Position numbers and translations under genes: made by a program
The notes under the pieces: generated by a model
Database searches by the model: none
What the model was told of the DNA's origin: nothing
The model's input: only the letters and a program-made list of their open reading frames with translations
Shown here: positions 34,196 through 42,381 of the stretch, piece after piece
How positions within the stretch are numbered: position 1 is the stretch's first letter
Layout: each line of letters starts with the position of its first letter
NCBI GenBank assembly: GCA_032027005.1
Contig: JAVSMW010000004.1
Location: 216,093 to 280,092, forward strand
Length of the DNA stretch: 64,000 bases
Origin: JAVSMW01 sp032027005
Lineage (GTDB): Bacteria; Bacillota; Thermincolia; Thermincolales; UBA2595
Direction of reading: 5' to 3'

Positions 34196-36553
34196 TCAAT
34201 CCTGTTGTTTTAGAACATCAAGCATCGATAATTTTCTGATTCTGCCCTTCATCTTCCACTGAGCCGCTATCAGAAACATCAGTGTCCATAATATTCCCGT
34301 GGCGATAGTTGAACCCGAAATAACCAGAGGCATGTTATAAATGTCGTTTCCAGAGGCACTTACTATAGCCCATAACATACCGTAGCTTAACGGTATTCCC
34401 ACAACAACTGCCGTCACTCCCAGCACCAGTTGTTCAAAAACAAGGATTCTGTTTATCTCCCCCTCAGTCATCCCCAGAACTGTCAATGTGGCCATTTCCC
34501 GTTCCCGTTCAGAGAGGGAGATAATATTTACATTATATACAATTGCGAAACCCATCACGAAACCAAAAATCAGAATTATATATTTCTGGCTTTTGGAGGT
34601 CTCCATAAGCTCCTCAAACTGCTGTTTAATCTTGTTTTTATCAAGGATAGCGGAAACGTTTTTCCCTTCCTTGAGCGTTTTATGTGCATCAGCACTTAGA
34701 GCGGAGTCAACTTTGACTAGCAGTGAAGAAGCCAGCGGCGGGCCGGAGATAAGACTGCTTAAGGCATTGATGTCCATATAGGCACCTAACCCCACATACT
34801 GAGGAACAATCATGACAACCCTGACTAATTTTTCTTTTTTATCACCCATGAAAAGTTTGACTGTCACAACATCACTCGCACTGATATTCAGGGTCTTGGC
34901 CAGTTGAGCGGAAATAACCAGGCCGTAGGCAGGAAGGTTAAAAACCTCTCCTTTATTATTTAACAGTTGGTATAAAGTTCCTTCCCTGGTCAGCCCGGTG
35001 ATAACAATATCCTTTTTCAACCATTGATGATTCAGAGTAACCGGCACTTCCAGCACCGGCTCCGCTTTTAATATCCCCCTTACTGCTTCAGCTGAAGATA
35101 TGGCTGTTCTTTGCTCTGCAGAATTCTGGAGCCCGATTTTCATATCATAGCGTTCGACCTGATTGTATTCAAAATCGATTAGATGATTTATAGAGTCGAA
35201 GGAACCATTGGCGGCAACCATTATACTAAAGGCACTGGCTATCCCAAAGATGGCCAAAAAACTCCGCTGTTTACTCCGAAACACATTTCTGACAGCCATC
35301 TTGCCTTGAGTGTTGAGCATTCTCCAAAAAAACTCCAATTTCTCCACCGGAGTTTTATGAACGTCTTTAGGCGAGGGAGCCCGCATAGCTTCAGCCGGAA
35401 CAAGTTGCAGCACCCCCCGGCACCCCAGATAACCGGCAGCCAGACTAAAAGCCAGTGATAATAGAATACCTGCAGCAATATATTTCAGGGAAATTTGCCC
35501 GCTTAAGCCCGGGATATTATAAAACTGTTGATATAACTCAGCAAATTTATATGACAGTAAGCCACCGACCAAACCACCGCCCAACCCGCCGGTTAAACCA
35601 ATTATAAAAGGGTAGCTCAGGTAATGGCGTAAAATTTCCCAGTCGGTGAAGCCAAAGGCCTTCAAGACCCCAATCTGACCCCTTTGCTGCTCGATCATCC
35701 GGCGCAGCATAATAAATAAAATACTGGCTGCCACCAGCAGAAATATTACGGGAGTTGTATTTACCGTTGCTTTTAATCCGGCAATTTCTTGAGCAAGCAT
35801 GGAATTACTGAGCTGATCCTTAAGGGCAAAAACTTGGGTCAGCCCGTGCTTTTCCAGAATCCGTGACACCGGTCTCTCGACCTGCCTGTGAACTGTCCCT
35901 GCTTCCAGAGTAAAGACCAGATCATTTACCTGCCCATTCATGCTTAACAGGGGAGCAACGGTGTCATAAGGCACAAAGGCCACGCCAAAAGTCTTGGGAT
36001 CAGGGGTTAAAGTCTGACCGCCGGGAATTTCATAAATATACTCGGGGCTTATGGCGGTACCTGTGATAGTAAAAACAACTTCATTACCCCGGAGAATCAG
36101 GGGAATCCGACTCCCAATTTGATAATTATTGTCCTTAAGAAATGCCGGGCTAACCAGAATTTCCCTGCTGCCCGGCTGGGGCACTTTTCCTTGTTCAAGC
36201 TTGAACCCATTCAGCATCTGTTTGTCTGAGTTGAAGGAAACCAACCTGATTGTAGTATTATCATCATTCCTGGCTTTGAGGACAAATACGTTCTGGACAA
36301 TCCTGCCCGTAACTTCATTAATCCCTTTAATTTCGCCAATATCCTGAGCCAGGCTTAAGGGGCCCCGTACTATTTGGGCGAAACCATCAGCCATCGAATA
36401 CTGGCGGTAATATTTATCCCGGCTTGCCTCCAGGCTTTCCAAAATCAGGGCCATCGAGACGTAAATCATTAAGCCTATGACCATAACGCTTATACAAGCC
36501 GTGTAAGCGCCCCAGTTTCCCTTAATATCCCGCCATAATTTTCGTTTCAGCAT
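34196..36553 (-). CDS. FtsX-family ABC transporter permease (large, two FtsX domains)
   Basis: 785 aa with an N-terminal membrane helix (WGAYTACISVMVIGLMIYVSM), an extracytoplasmic domain, three helices of the first FtsX domain (about 265-385, with LRRMIEQQRGQIGVLKAFGFTD), a second N-type helix near 425, another extracytoplasmic domain, and the last FtsX domain (about 645-770, with LSEREREMATLTVLGMTEGEI). This is the layout of large permeases that work on lipids or peptides at the cell surface. Its start codon overlaps the stop region of the ATPase at 36553. The substrate is unknown. Confidence 0.92.
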   Translation of the reverse strand: MLKRKLWRDIKGNWGAYTACISVMVIGLMIYVSMALILESLEASRDKYYRQYSMADGFAQIVRGPLSLAQDIGEIKGINEVTGRIVQNVFVLKARNDDNTTIRLVSFNSDKQMLNGFKLEQGKVPQPGSREILVSPAFLKDNNYQIGSRIPLILRGNEVVFTITGTAISPEYIYEIPGGQTLTPDPKTFGVAFVPYDTVAPLLSMNGQVNDLVFTLEAGTVHRQVERPVSRILEKHGLTQVFALKDQLSNSMLAQEIAGLKATVNTTPVIFLLVAASILFIMLRRMIEQQRGQIGVLKAFGFTDWEILRHYLSYPFIIGLTGGLGGGLVGGLLSYKFAELYQQFYNIPGLSGQISLKYIAAGILLSLAFSLAAGYLGCRGVLQLVPAEAMRAPSPKDVHKTPVEKLEFFWRMLNTQGKMAVRNVFRSKQRSFLAIFGIASAFSIMVAANGSFDSINHLIDFEYNQVERYDMKIGLQNSAEQRTAISSAEAVRGILKAEPVLEVPVTLNHQWLKKDIVITGLTREGTLYQLLNNKGEVFNLPAYGLVISAQLAKTLNISASDVVTVKLFMGDKKEKLVRVVMIVPQYVGLGAYMDINALSSLISGPPLASSLLVKVDSALSADAHKTLKEGKNVSAILDKNKIKQQFEELMETSKSQKYIILIFGFVMGFAIVYNVNIISLSEREREMATLTVLGMTEGEINRILVFEQLVLGVTAVVVGIPLSYGMLWAIVSASGNDIYNMPLVISGSTIATGILWTLMFLIAAQWKMKGRIRKLSMLDVLKQQD

Positions 36554-37275
36554 TACCAGTTCACCTCATCGGCGGTAAGCGGATTTAGATTATCCCGCAC
36601 CCTGTCTATCCGGCCATCCCTGATAAATACAATCTGGTCAGCCATCTCCCCAATGGCAGCATTGTGGGTGATGACAATAAGGGTCTTGCCCATCTCCCGG
36701 TTAACTTTCTGCAGATAGTTAAGAACCTGTTTGCCTGTTTCATAATCCAAAGCTCCTGTCGGCTCGTCACAGAGCAAAATATCCGGATTTTTTACTATAG
36801 CCCGGGCAATTGCGACCCGCTGCTGCTGCCCTCCGGAAAGCTGGGACGGGAAATGGTCGTGCCGGTCACCCAGGCCGATTTCCGCCAGAACCTCAGCGGG
36901 GTTCAGCGGCCTGTCGGTAATTTCCGTGGCCAGGGCTACATTTTCATAAGCTGTAAGGTTTGGCATTAAATTATAAAACTGAAATATAAAGCCCACAGCC
37001 TTCCTGCGGAACATAGTCAGTTCATGTTTCGTCATTTTCTGCAGGGGCACACCCCGGTAAATAAACTCACCTTCAGTTGGGGTATCCATGCCGCCCAGAA
37101 TATTAAGTAAGGTGCTCTTGCCCGAACCACTGGGTCCTAAAAGAACAATAAATCTGCCGGACTCAATTTTAAGGTCAATCCCCTTCAGAGCATGTACTGA
37201 GATCTCTCCGTTATAGAAAGTTTTATGGAGGTTTCTGGTTTCAACGACAGTTTCTTCACTCACGGCCAAACCCAT
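36553..37275 (-). CDS. ABC transporter ATP-binding protein
   Basis: An ATPase of the LolD/MacB-like class, about 240 aa: Walker A GPSGSGKST, Q-loop FIFQFYNLMP, signature LSGGQQQRVAIARAI, Walker B ILLCDEPTGALD, and ITHN with the switch histidine. It couples to the large permease whose gene begins at its last bases (one-base overlap, translational coupling). The ATG at 37275 follows AAGGGA; a GTG one codon earlier also fits. Confidence 0.95.
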   Translation of the reverse strand: MGLAVSEETVVETRNLHKTFYNGEISVHALKGIDLKIESGRFIVLLGPSGSGKSTLLNILGGMDTPTEGEFIYRGVPLQKMTKHELTMFRRKAVGFIFQFYNLMPNLTAYENVALATEITDRPLNPAEVLAEIGLGDRHDHFPSQLSGGQQQRVAIARAIVKNPDILLCDEPTGALDYETGKQVLNYLQKVNREMGKTLIVITHNAAIGEMADQIVFIRDGRIDRVRDNLNPLTADEVNW

Positions 37276-37427
37276 CACTATCCCTTCATTCCCAATCCAC
37301 AGCGTAGGAAATTCATTATTTCATGAATAATGTGATCCATCATTTCCTTGTTAATTTTACCCGCCGAGTGGGAATCATCAAAATACTCTTTCATTGTAAC
37401 GCCCAGACAGCCAAAATCAAGCTTTCA

Positions 37428-37453
37428 ACAAAAAAAACGGGGTGACCCCCGTT
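37428..37453 (-). terminator. Terminator after the HD-GYP gene
   Basis: On the minus strand ACGGGGGTCACCCCGT followed by eight T, eight bases after the stop. Confidence 0.9.
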
Positions 37454-37460
37454 AAAATTT

Positions 37461-38516
37461 TTATTCCAGTACTTCTGCTATTGATAGTTGTGTCTCATAC
37501 AGAAGATTTACTTCCACAGGTTTGGCCAGTTCTTTTCCATGAATCCAAAACAGCCGCACCAGCGGACGCTCCGGAACATTGTTCTGTTTGACCACAAAAC
37601 CTGATCTGCCGTCACTGAGCACAACTTTAGTGCCCTGTGGATACTTGGCAATTTTTTGGATAAAATTATCCAAAAAATGATTGTCAAACTGACTATAGGT
37701 TTGTTCCACAAAATATTGATAAACTTCATGTACAGGCATCTTGGCGCGATAGACGCGGTCATGGGTGAGAGCATCAAAGACATCCGCAATTGCACTGATT
37801 CGTGCATATTCATGGATGTTTGTTCCCTTCAGCTGTCTGGGGTAACCGGTTCCGTCAATTCTCTCGTGGTGCTGAAGAGCAACATGGGCAGAAGTTATTT
37901 TTATTTCCGGATCACTTCTTAGAAGGTTAAAACCGTTCCAGGTATGCATTTTCACTAAATTAAACTCACCTTCTGTAAGCTTGCCGGGCTTATTCAGGAT
38001 TTCCGGGGCTATTTGTATTTTCCCAATATCATGCAGCAGAACCCCTAATCCAAGATCCAGGAGCTTATGGCGCGGGAAATACAGTGACATGCCAATTGTA
38101 ACGGAAATTACCGCCACATTAACCGAATGGCAGAAAGTATAATCATCAAAAGAACGGATGTCGGAGAGATTTAACATCAAATTACCATTACTGATCAGCT
38201 CATCAACAATATCAGAGATTACTTTCTTGACTTTTGCCGTCTGCAAGGTTTTACCAAGCTTTACAGTTTCCGTGACTTCCCGGACACAAGATACAGCTTG
38301 ATTCCTTGTTTCCTGCTGGACCAAATCATCAATAGAGACATCGTCAATGAATCCGTCATCAACATATAGAGACGTATATCCCAAGCCTTTTAGCCGCTCA
38401 AGAAATTTTGTCGTGAGGATCGTACCCTGGCTTAACAGCGTTTGCCCTGTGGAATTATATACGGTACGTGCCAATTTGGAGCCCGATTCAACGCTATCAA
38501 TATCAATTTTGCGCAT
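37461..38516 (-). CDS. HD-GYP domain protein (likely cyclic-di-GMP phosphodiesterase)
   Basis: About 351 aa. An N-terminal domain of roughly 110 residues lacks a recognised sensor motif. The HD-GYP domain follows, with HSVNVAV, GVLLHDIGK, MHTWNGFNLL, HHERIDGTGYP and the DVFDALTHDRVYR segment. All metal ligands (H...HD...H...HH...D) and the GTGYP form of the GYP motif are present, so it is likely active in degrading c-di-GMP. A C-terminal PilZ-like or unknown tail follows. I start it at ATG 38516 behind AAAGGA. It has its own terminator and is probably a single-gene transcript. Confidence 0.92.
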   Translation of the reverse strand: MRKIDIDSVESGSKLARTVYNSTGQTLLSQGTILTTKFLERLKGLGYTSLYVDDGFIDDVSIDDLVQQETRNQAVSCVREVTETVKLGKTLQTAKVKKVISDIVDELISNGNLMLNLSDIRSFDDYTFCHSVNVAVISVTIGMSLYFPRHKLLDLGLGVLLHDIGKIQIAPEILNKPGKLTEGEFNLVKMHTWNGFNLLRSDPEIKITSAHVALQHHERIDGTGYPRQLKGTNIHEYARISAIADVFDALTHDRVYRAKMPVHEVYQYFVEQTYSQFDNHFLDNFIQKIAKYPQGTKVVLSDGRSGFVVKQNNVPERPLVRLFWIHGKELAKPVEVNLLYETQLSIAEVLE

Positions 38517-38571
38517 TCGCCCAATCCTTTCCATTTAAAAGGCATCAATTTAAAAAGAAATCATGTAAGTA

Positions 38572-38767
38572 TGATTAGAGTGTCAAAAACCCCATTTTTG
38601 TGGAAACAATACTTACCTGCATCTGGTATATTCTTAAAAACCTAAAAAGAGCGAGTGGATTCACAGTTNGGCTTTTCGGCATTTTTCGCTGAAGTTTTAA
38701 CCTGGAAATTAGATGGGTTTATATCACCTCGTTTTGGGTGGAAAATTTACTTTTGACACCCTAATCA
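38572..38767. mobile_element. Ends of an insertion sequence (IS21-like?), interior missing
   Basis: Inverted ends TGATTAGAGTGTCAAAA (left) and the complement of TTTTGACACCCTAATCA (right) enclose only 196 bp with an N at 38669. A direct 4-bp AGTA flanks both sides (38568-38571 and 38768-38771), as expected for a target duplication. The inner sequence TAAATTTTCCACCC recalls IS21-family ends, but no transposase is present. From 38772 to 38857 I see nothing. Confidence 0.7.
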
Positions 38768-38857
38768 AGTATATAACAAAACAGTATTAGCATTTTTCGA
38801 CACTATTCTAGTTTATCCTCCCTTACTTTTAAAATTTTTTACATCCAGGCAAAAACA

Positions 38858-38898
38858 AAAGAGTTTCAGGCGACTGTTGAATCGCTGAAACCCTTTTC
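38858..38898 (-). terminator. Terminator after the HPP gene
   Basis: On the minus strand AAAAGGGTTTCAG paired with CTGAAACTCTTTT (one mismatch) and a second inner pairing GCGA/TCGC, followed by TTTG. It lies about 85 nt after the stop. Confidence 0.7.
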
Positions 38899-38979
38899 AT
38901 TATTGGCAGATTTACGCGGTGACCTTATGTTCTGTCTGTATCACAAAACCTATTATGTATATTTAGAAAGTTTATTTTT

Positions 38980-39525
38980 TTACGCCGATGGCGATTTTGT
39001 TTTGCTATTGCTATTGCTACTGCTACTGCTATGAGGCCACTTTTGTTCAACCCGAAAGTTATTCACAAAAAGGGCCACTGCAATGAGAATAACAACCCCC
39101 ATTGCGACTGATGTAAGTACAAAAAAATAATTCTGCTGGGTAGCAATTGCTGCAAATGCCGTGGCTCCACCCGGTGGATGGGTTGTGCCGCTGACCACCA
39201 TGCCTAAAATAGCTAAAGTTACACCAATGGCCAGACTCCACCAGGAATACCCAAACAGTTGATAAACTGTAACTCCTATCATCGCGGATATCAGGTGCCC
39301 ACCCAGTACATTCTTCGGATGGGCCATAGGCGCCTGAGGTGCAGCGTACAATAAAACAGCAGAGGCTCCAAAAGACGGAACCAGGAGTTCAAACTTGTAA
39401 TGAAGACTTAAATAAGCAACAATCGAAATACCTATGAAGCTTCCGATACCGCATCTCACCAGGCGAACTAGATCGTAATCAGATTTATGCCACCGCTGAC
39501 GTTTTTTGTCTTGACTATGTCCCAT
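38980..39525 (-). CDS. HPP-family integral membrane protein
   Basis: 181 aa with four predicted membrane helices and the family motifs APMAHPKNVLGGHL and THPPGGATAFAAI. Characterised HPP proteins in cyanobacteria and chloroplasts move nitrite. The gene lies directly downstream of the hybrid-cluster protein gene, which deals with nitrogen oxides or hydroxylamine, so a role in nitrite or NO metabolism is a fair inference. The C-terminus is a low-complexity Ser/Asn/Lys tail (HSSSSSNSNSKTKSPSA) from a GCTATT-type microsatellite. Confidence 0.9.
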   Translation of the reverse strand: MGHSQDKKRQRWHKSDYDLVRLVRCGIGSFIGISIVAYLSLHYKFELLVPSFGASAVLLYAAPQAPMAHPKNVLGGHLISAMIGVTVYQLFGYSWWSLAIGVTLAILGMVVSGTTHPPGGATAFAAIATQQNYFFVLTSVAMGVVILIAVALFVNNFRVEQKWPHSSSSSNSNSKTKSPSA

Positions 39526-39550
39526 TTCATCTAATTTCTCCTTTGTTTAA

Positions 39551-39585
39551 CAAAAAGGCCTGCTTAAAGCAGCAGGCCTTTTTGT
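39551..39585 (-). terminator. Terminator between hcp and the HPP gene
   Basis: AAAAAGGCCTGCT...AGCAGGCCTTTTT forms a perfect hairpin with T-runs on either strand. It lies 40 nt after the hcp stop, so the HPP gene may be expressed by read-through or separately. Confidence 0.9.
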
Positions 39586-39622
39586 TGGCTACTCAAAAAC
39601 ATTGCTTATCCAGGTTCGTCCT

Positions 39623-41035
39623 TTAACTTAAAAAGCTGAAAAGCTTTTTAAGGAAACCGACTTTTTCTTTTTGCTCACCATTTTGGGCTTTATCATTACC
39701 TGTTGAAGAGGAGTTATTTGAATTATCTTTGTTTTCCGTGCCATCAGGACCCAGAATGGAAGCGATGTCATCCTGAGCACTAGTGATAAACTGCAGGTTG
39801 AAGTGTTTTTGCAGCACACCAAGGACGCCTGCTGTTACCCACGCCGGAGCCTTGGGTCCAATATAAATGTCTTTAACCCCGAGGCTAAAGAGGCCAAGAA
39901 GAATAGCTACGGCTTTCTGCTCAAACCAGGATAAGACAATGCTTACCGGCAGGTCGTTAACAGAACATCCGAAGGCATCAGCCAGGGCCAGGGCAATTTT
40001 TACAGCTGAACCGGAGTTGTTACACTGACCCAGGTCCACATAGCGGGGAATACCTGTGCCCGGTACAACACCGAAATCAACATCATTGAATCTAAATTTA
40101 CCGCAAGAGGTTGTCAAAATAACACAGTTTTTCGGTAAACTGGTGGCCAATTCCCTGTAATATTCGTGGTCACGGCCCGGTGTATCACAGCCAGCTATGA
40201 CAAAGAACCGTTTAATTTTTCCGGCTTTTACGGCATCAATAATCTCAGGCGCAATCTTCAGAACGGTATCATGATGAAAACCGGTAGTAAGGGTTAAATC
40301 AGAGTCTATGTTGGCCTTTGGCAGGGAAAGGGCTTTATTGATTATAGGGGAAAAGTCATTATTTTCTATTTTCTGCACACCCTCAAGGCCTGTCAAAGCA
40401 TAAGTCCACATCCTGTCGGCATAACTGCCTTTAATAGGCATTAAGCAGTTGGTAGTCCCTAAAATAGCTCCGGGAAACTCTTCAAACAAAGTACGCTGGT
40501 CAGTCCATGATTTTCCAACATTACCTTTCAGATGAGCATATTTTTTCAATTGAGGATAACCATGAGCCGGCAGCATTTCTGAATGAGTATATATGTTTAT
40601 GCCCTTACCTTCAGTTTGCTTGAGCAATTCCTCCAGGGCAAAAAGGTCATGCCCTGTGACCAGTATGCAGTGGCCTTCTATCTTGTTTTGTGATACAGTC
40701 ACAGGCTGAGGAATACCAAATTTTTCGGTATGGGCTCTGTCCAGCACATCCATGATCTTTACAGTTGCCGAACCAACCTTTAGGGCCATCGCTATGGTTT
40801 GCTCAAGATTAAAGTTTGCATTGGTAAGTGTACTATAAAGAGCTTCGTGGGAAATTTTGTTTACTTCTTCATCCACATAACCAAGTTCCTTGGCGTGGGT
40901 AGCATAGGCGGCCACGCCCTTTAAACCGTAAATAATTGTATCCTGTAAGCTTGAGATGTCATCATTTTTCCCACAAACACCTATAGTGGATTTACAGCCA
41001 CCCTGAGGTGTTTGTTCACATTGGTTACAAAACAT
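39623..41035 (-). CDS. hcp: Hybrid-cluster protein (short form) with added tail
   Basis: Hcp reduces hydroxylamine or NO using a 4Fe-2O-2S hybrid cluster. The N-terminal proximal-cluster motif is CNQCEQTPQGGCKSTIGVC. Hybrid-cluster ligands can be followed along the chain: H in VTGHDL, E in HSEMLPAHGYP, C in GTTNCLMP, C in IAGCDTPGRDH, C in TSCGKFRFND, C in LGQCNNSGSA, E in WFEQKAVA. At 470 aa, including a 45-residue hydrophilic Asn/Ser/Lys tail ending in FLKKLFSFLS, it lacks the extra helical bundle of the 540-550 aa class I forms and fits class III. A CRP/FNR-type palindrome lies upstream at 41251. Confidence 0.95.
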   Translation of the reverse strand: MFCNQCEQTPQGGCKSTIGVCGKNDDISSLQDTIIYGLKGVAAYATHAKELGYVDEEVNKISHEALYSTLTNANFNLEQTIAMALKVGSATVKIMDVLDRAHTEKFGIPQPVTVSQNKIEGHCILVTGHDLFALEELLKQTEGKGINIYTHSEMLPAHGYPQLKKYAHLKGNVGKSWTDQRTLFEEFPGAILGTTNCLMPIKGSYADRMWTYALTGLEGVQKIENNDFSPIINKALSLPKANIDSDLTLTTGFHHDTVLKIAPEIIDAVKAGKIKRFFVIAGCDTPGRDHEYYRELATSLPKNCVILTTSCGKFRFNDVDFGVVPGTGIPRYVDLGQCNNSGSAVKIALALADAFGCSVNDLPVSIVLSWFEQKAVAILLGLFSLGVKDIYIGPKAPAWVTAGVLGVLQKHFNLQFITSAQDDIASILGPDGTENKDNSNNSSSTGNDKAQNGEQKEKVGFLKKLFSFLS

Positions 41036-41084
41036 TAAATTTCCTCCCCCAATAAACAGTAATTTTTATTTTCTAAACAATTTT

Positions 41085-41214
41085 TTATCCGATGGCTAAT
41101 CGCCACTAAGACTCCCGCTTCTGTAAGCGGAAGATAAGTGGCACTAAGCCCTGGATAAGTTCAACCAAATTTCAGGTGGAGTTAAAAACTCCACCTGAAG
41201 TAAGTTTCACTTTA
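41085..41214 (-). repeat. Two-hairpin 130-bp repeat, copy R3
   Basis: Reverse orientation of R1/R2. It reads TTTATCCGATGGCTAATCGC, hairpin 2 (CCACTAAGACTCCCGCTTCTG...), CTGGATAAGTTCAAC and hairpin 1 (TTCAGGTGGAG...CTCCACCTGAAG), then TAAGTTTCACTTTA. It sits in the hcp upstream region. Confidence 0.92.
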
Positions 41215-41250
41215 TTTTTTATATAATACCTTTAAAGAGGTTGTTTTCAC

Positions 41251-41266
41251 TGTGACTTATATCACA
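41251..41266. promoter_or_regulatory. CRP/FNR-family (HcpR-like) operator candidate
   Basis: TGTGACTTATATCACA is a near-perfect palindrome of the TGTGA-N6-TCACA class. It lies between hcp (minus) and the small gene at 41368 (plus). HcpR, a CRP/FNR-family regulator, controls hcp genes in Clostridia and sulfate reducers through sites of this class. A related GTGATATATGTCAC lies at 45139. Confidence 0.6.
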
Positions 41267-41367
41267 TCATCCAGTGACATTCGCTAAACGTGTTTTGGAA
41301 ATGGCAGAATAAGTTTACTCACATGAAGAAAAACTACAGTTAAACATAAAAAAGGAGGCATTTATCC

Positions 41368-41601
41368 ATGAGTTGTACCAGCATTAGACATCGGTTTGAC
41401 CAGTTAAAAGACCAGGGTGGTGTAAATTTTGATGAGGCGGTAGGCCTTTACGACGATCTCAAAGGCTCTCTGGATGCTCATAAATTTGAATTACAGGAGA
41501 TACAGGAAACCGGTGACAAAGACCAAATGTTTCAACTTCAGCAACATATAGTTGATGGAGAAGCAATGTTGACAGAACTGAAAAATATGACTTTAAGCTA
41601 A
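41368..41601 (+). CDS. Small helical protein, unknown function
   Basis: 77 aa, acidic, predicted all-helical with a coiled-coil feel (FELQEIQETGDKDQMFQLQQHIVDGEAMLTELKN), one cysteine near the start, no membrane segment. The ribosome site AAGGAGG is 9 nt before the ATG, and a terminator follows at once, so it is a real single-gene unit. It is divergent from hcp and shares the palindrome at 41251, hinting at co-regulation. I do not recognise the family. Confidence 0.75.
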   Translation: MSCTSIRHRFDQLKDQGGVNFDEAVGLYDDLKGSLDAHKFELQEIQETGDKDQMFQLQQHIVDGEAMLTELKNMTLS

Positions 41602-41603
41602 TT

Positions 41604-41633
41604 AAAAGAGGAGCCGACAGACTCCTCTTTTAA
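41604..41633 (+). terminator. Terminator after the 77-aa gene
   Basis: AAAAGAGGAG-CCGACAGA-CTCCTCTTTT followed by AATTT; it works in both directions. From 41634 to 41821 I see no gene; one open frame there has no start codon. Confidence 0.85.
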
Positions 41634-41821
41634 TTTGACTTTACCTGTCTTTCATTCAAGGTTTTTGTAATCGAGTAGAGTATCCAATAGCCCCAGTACT
41701 CATAGCAGCAGAACTTATTATTGTTTTTGCATCTAAAACTGTCCAATTGTCACCAAAACGACAAGATTTACATAAATTAACACCAGAGTAAACCGTATTT
41801 TGGCAAATGGAGGTCTATTTT

Positions 41822-41975
41822 ATGTCAGCAAATTATTTACTTAAAGCAAATCATTGCGTTAACCAGGCAAACTCGGCCGCTGCTGCCGCTTAAAAACCAA
41901 AAGAATGACCTACCCTCGGCCAATGATGTCAAAGATCTAATTAAAGCATTAACCGTAAAGCAATTCATAGGATAA
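41822..41975 (+). pseudogene. Frameshifted small gene, unknown function
   Basis: A strong GGAGGTC ribosome site precedes ATG 41822, which reads MSANYLLKANHCVNQANSAA and then stops in an alanine run at 41891. A one-base shift within GCTGCTGCCGCTTAAAAACC opens a frame that continues to a stop at 41973-41975 (…LKNQKNDLPSAN, VKDLIKALTVKQFIG). This suggests a roughly 51-residue protein broken by a frameshift or a sequencing error. The next small gene starts 27 nt later. Confidence 0.45.
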
Positions 41976-42002
41976 ACAAATGAAATCTCGAGGAAGTTGA
42001 CA

Positions 42003-42251
42003 ATGACTGAAAAAAAATTAGAGTCATTCTTTAATGCTGATATAATCAGATTCCTTCAGAATACCGATATTATTGATATTACTCAACTAAATGCGCTAAT
42101 AGCATTTCTTGTTAAATTAAACATTCCCTTTAATATGGCCTTTAGACAGTCGACCAATGAAAAAGTCGCCAGCGCGGAGCTGGAGATAACCCTTGCACCT
42201 ACAATCGCGATAACCCTTTTGCTTCCATTTGGCCGCGGCCCGATAGCCTAA
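42003..42251 (+). CDS. Small protein of unknown function
   Basis: 82 aa from ATG 42003, with GAGGAAG 6 nt upstream. The first half is helical (KKLESFFNADIIRFLQNTDI), and the end is hydrophobic (ITLAPTIAITLLLPFGRGPIA). No family recognised. It follows the frameshifted small gene in the same direction and ends seven bases before repeat R4, so it could be truncated or extended by the repeat. Confidence 0.5.
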   Translation: MTEKKLESFFNADIIRFLQNTDIIDITQLNALIAFLVKLNIPFNMAFRQSTNEKVASAELEITLAPTIAITLLLPFGRGPIA

Positions 42252-42258
42252 CATAAAA

Positions 42259-42309
42259 ACTCCCCCTCACAGAAGCGGGAGTCTTAGTGGCGATTAGCCA
42301 TCGGATAAA
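42259..42309 (+). repeat. Two-hairpin repeat, partial copy R4
   Basis: Only the second half of the repeat is present: ACTCCCCCTCACAGAAGCGGGAGTCTTAGTGGCGATTAGCCATCGGATAAA. It matches R3 almost base for base in the last 35 nt. Confidence 0.85.
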
Positions 42310-42381
42310 AAAACCTTCCCCTTTGGCGGATCTTTCTAATCTCCTGACCATTTAGGGAAGATTTACATTATCACAAGCAGC

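Noticed and set aside
41638..41821. Open frame reading VEYPIAPVLIAAELIIVFASKTV
   Set aside because: It has no start codon and no ribosome site; at best a gene fragment, not supportable.
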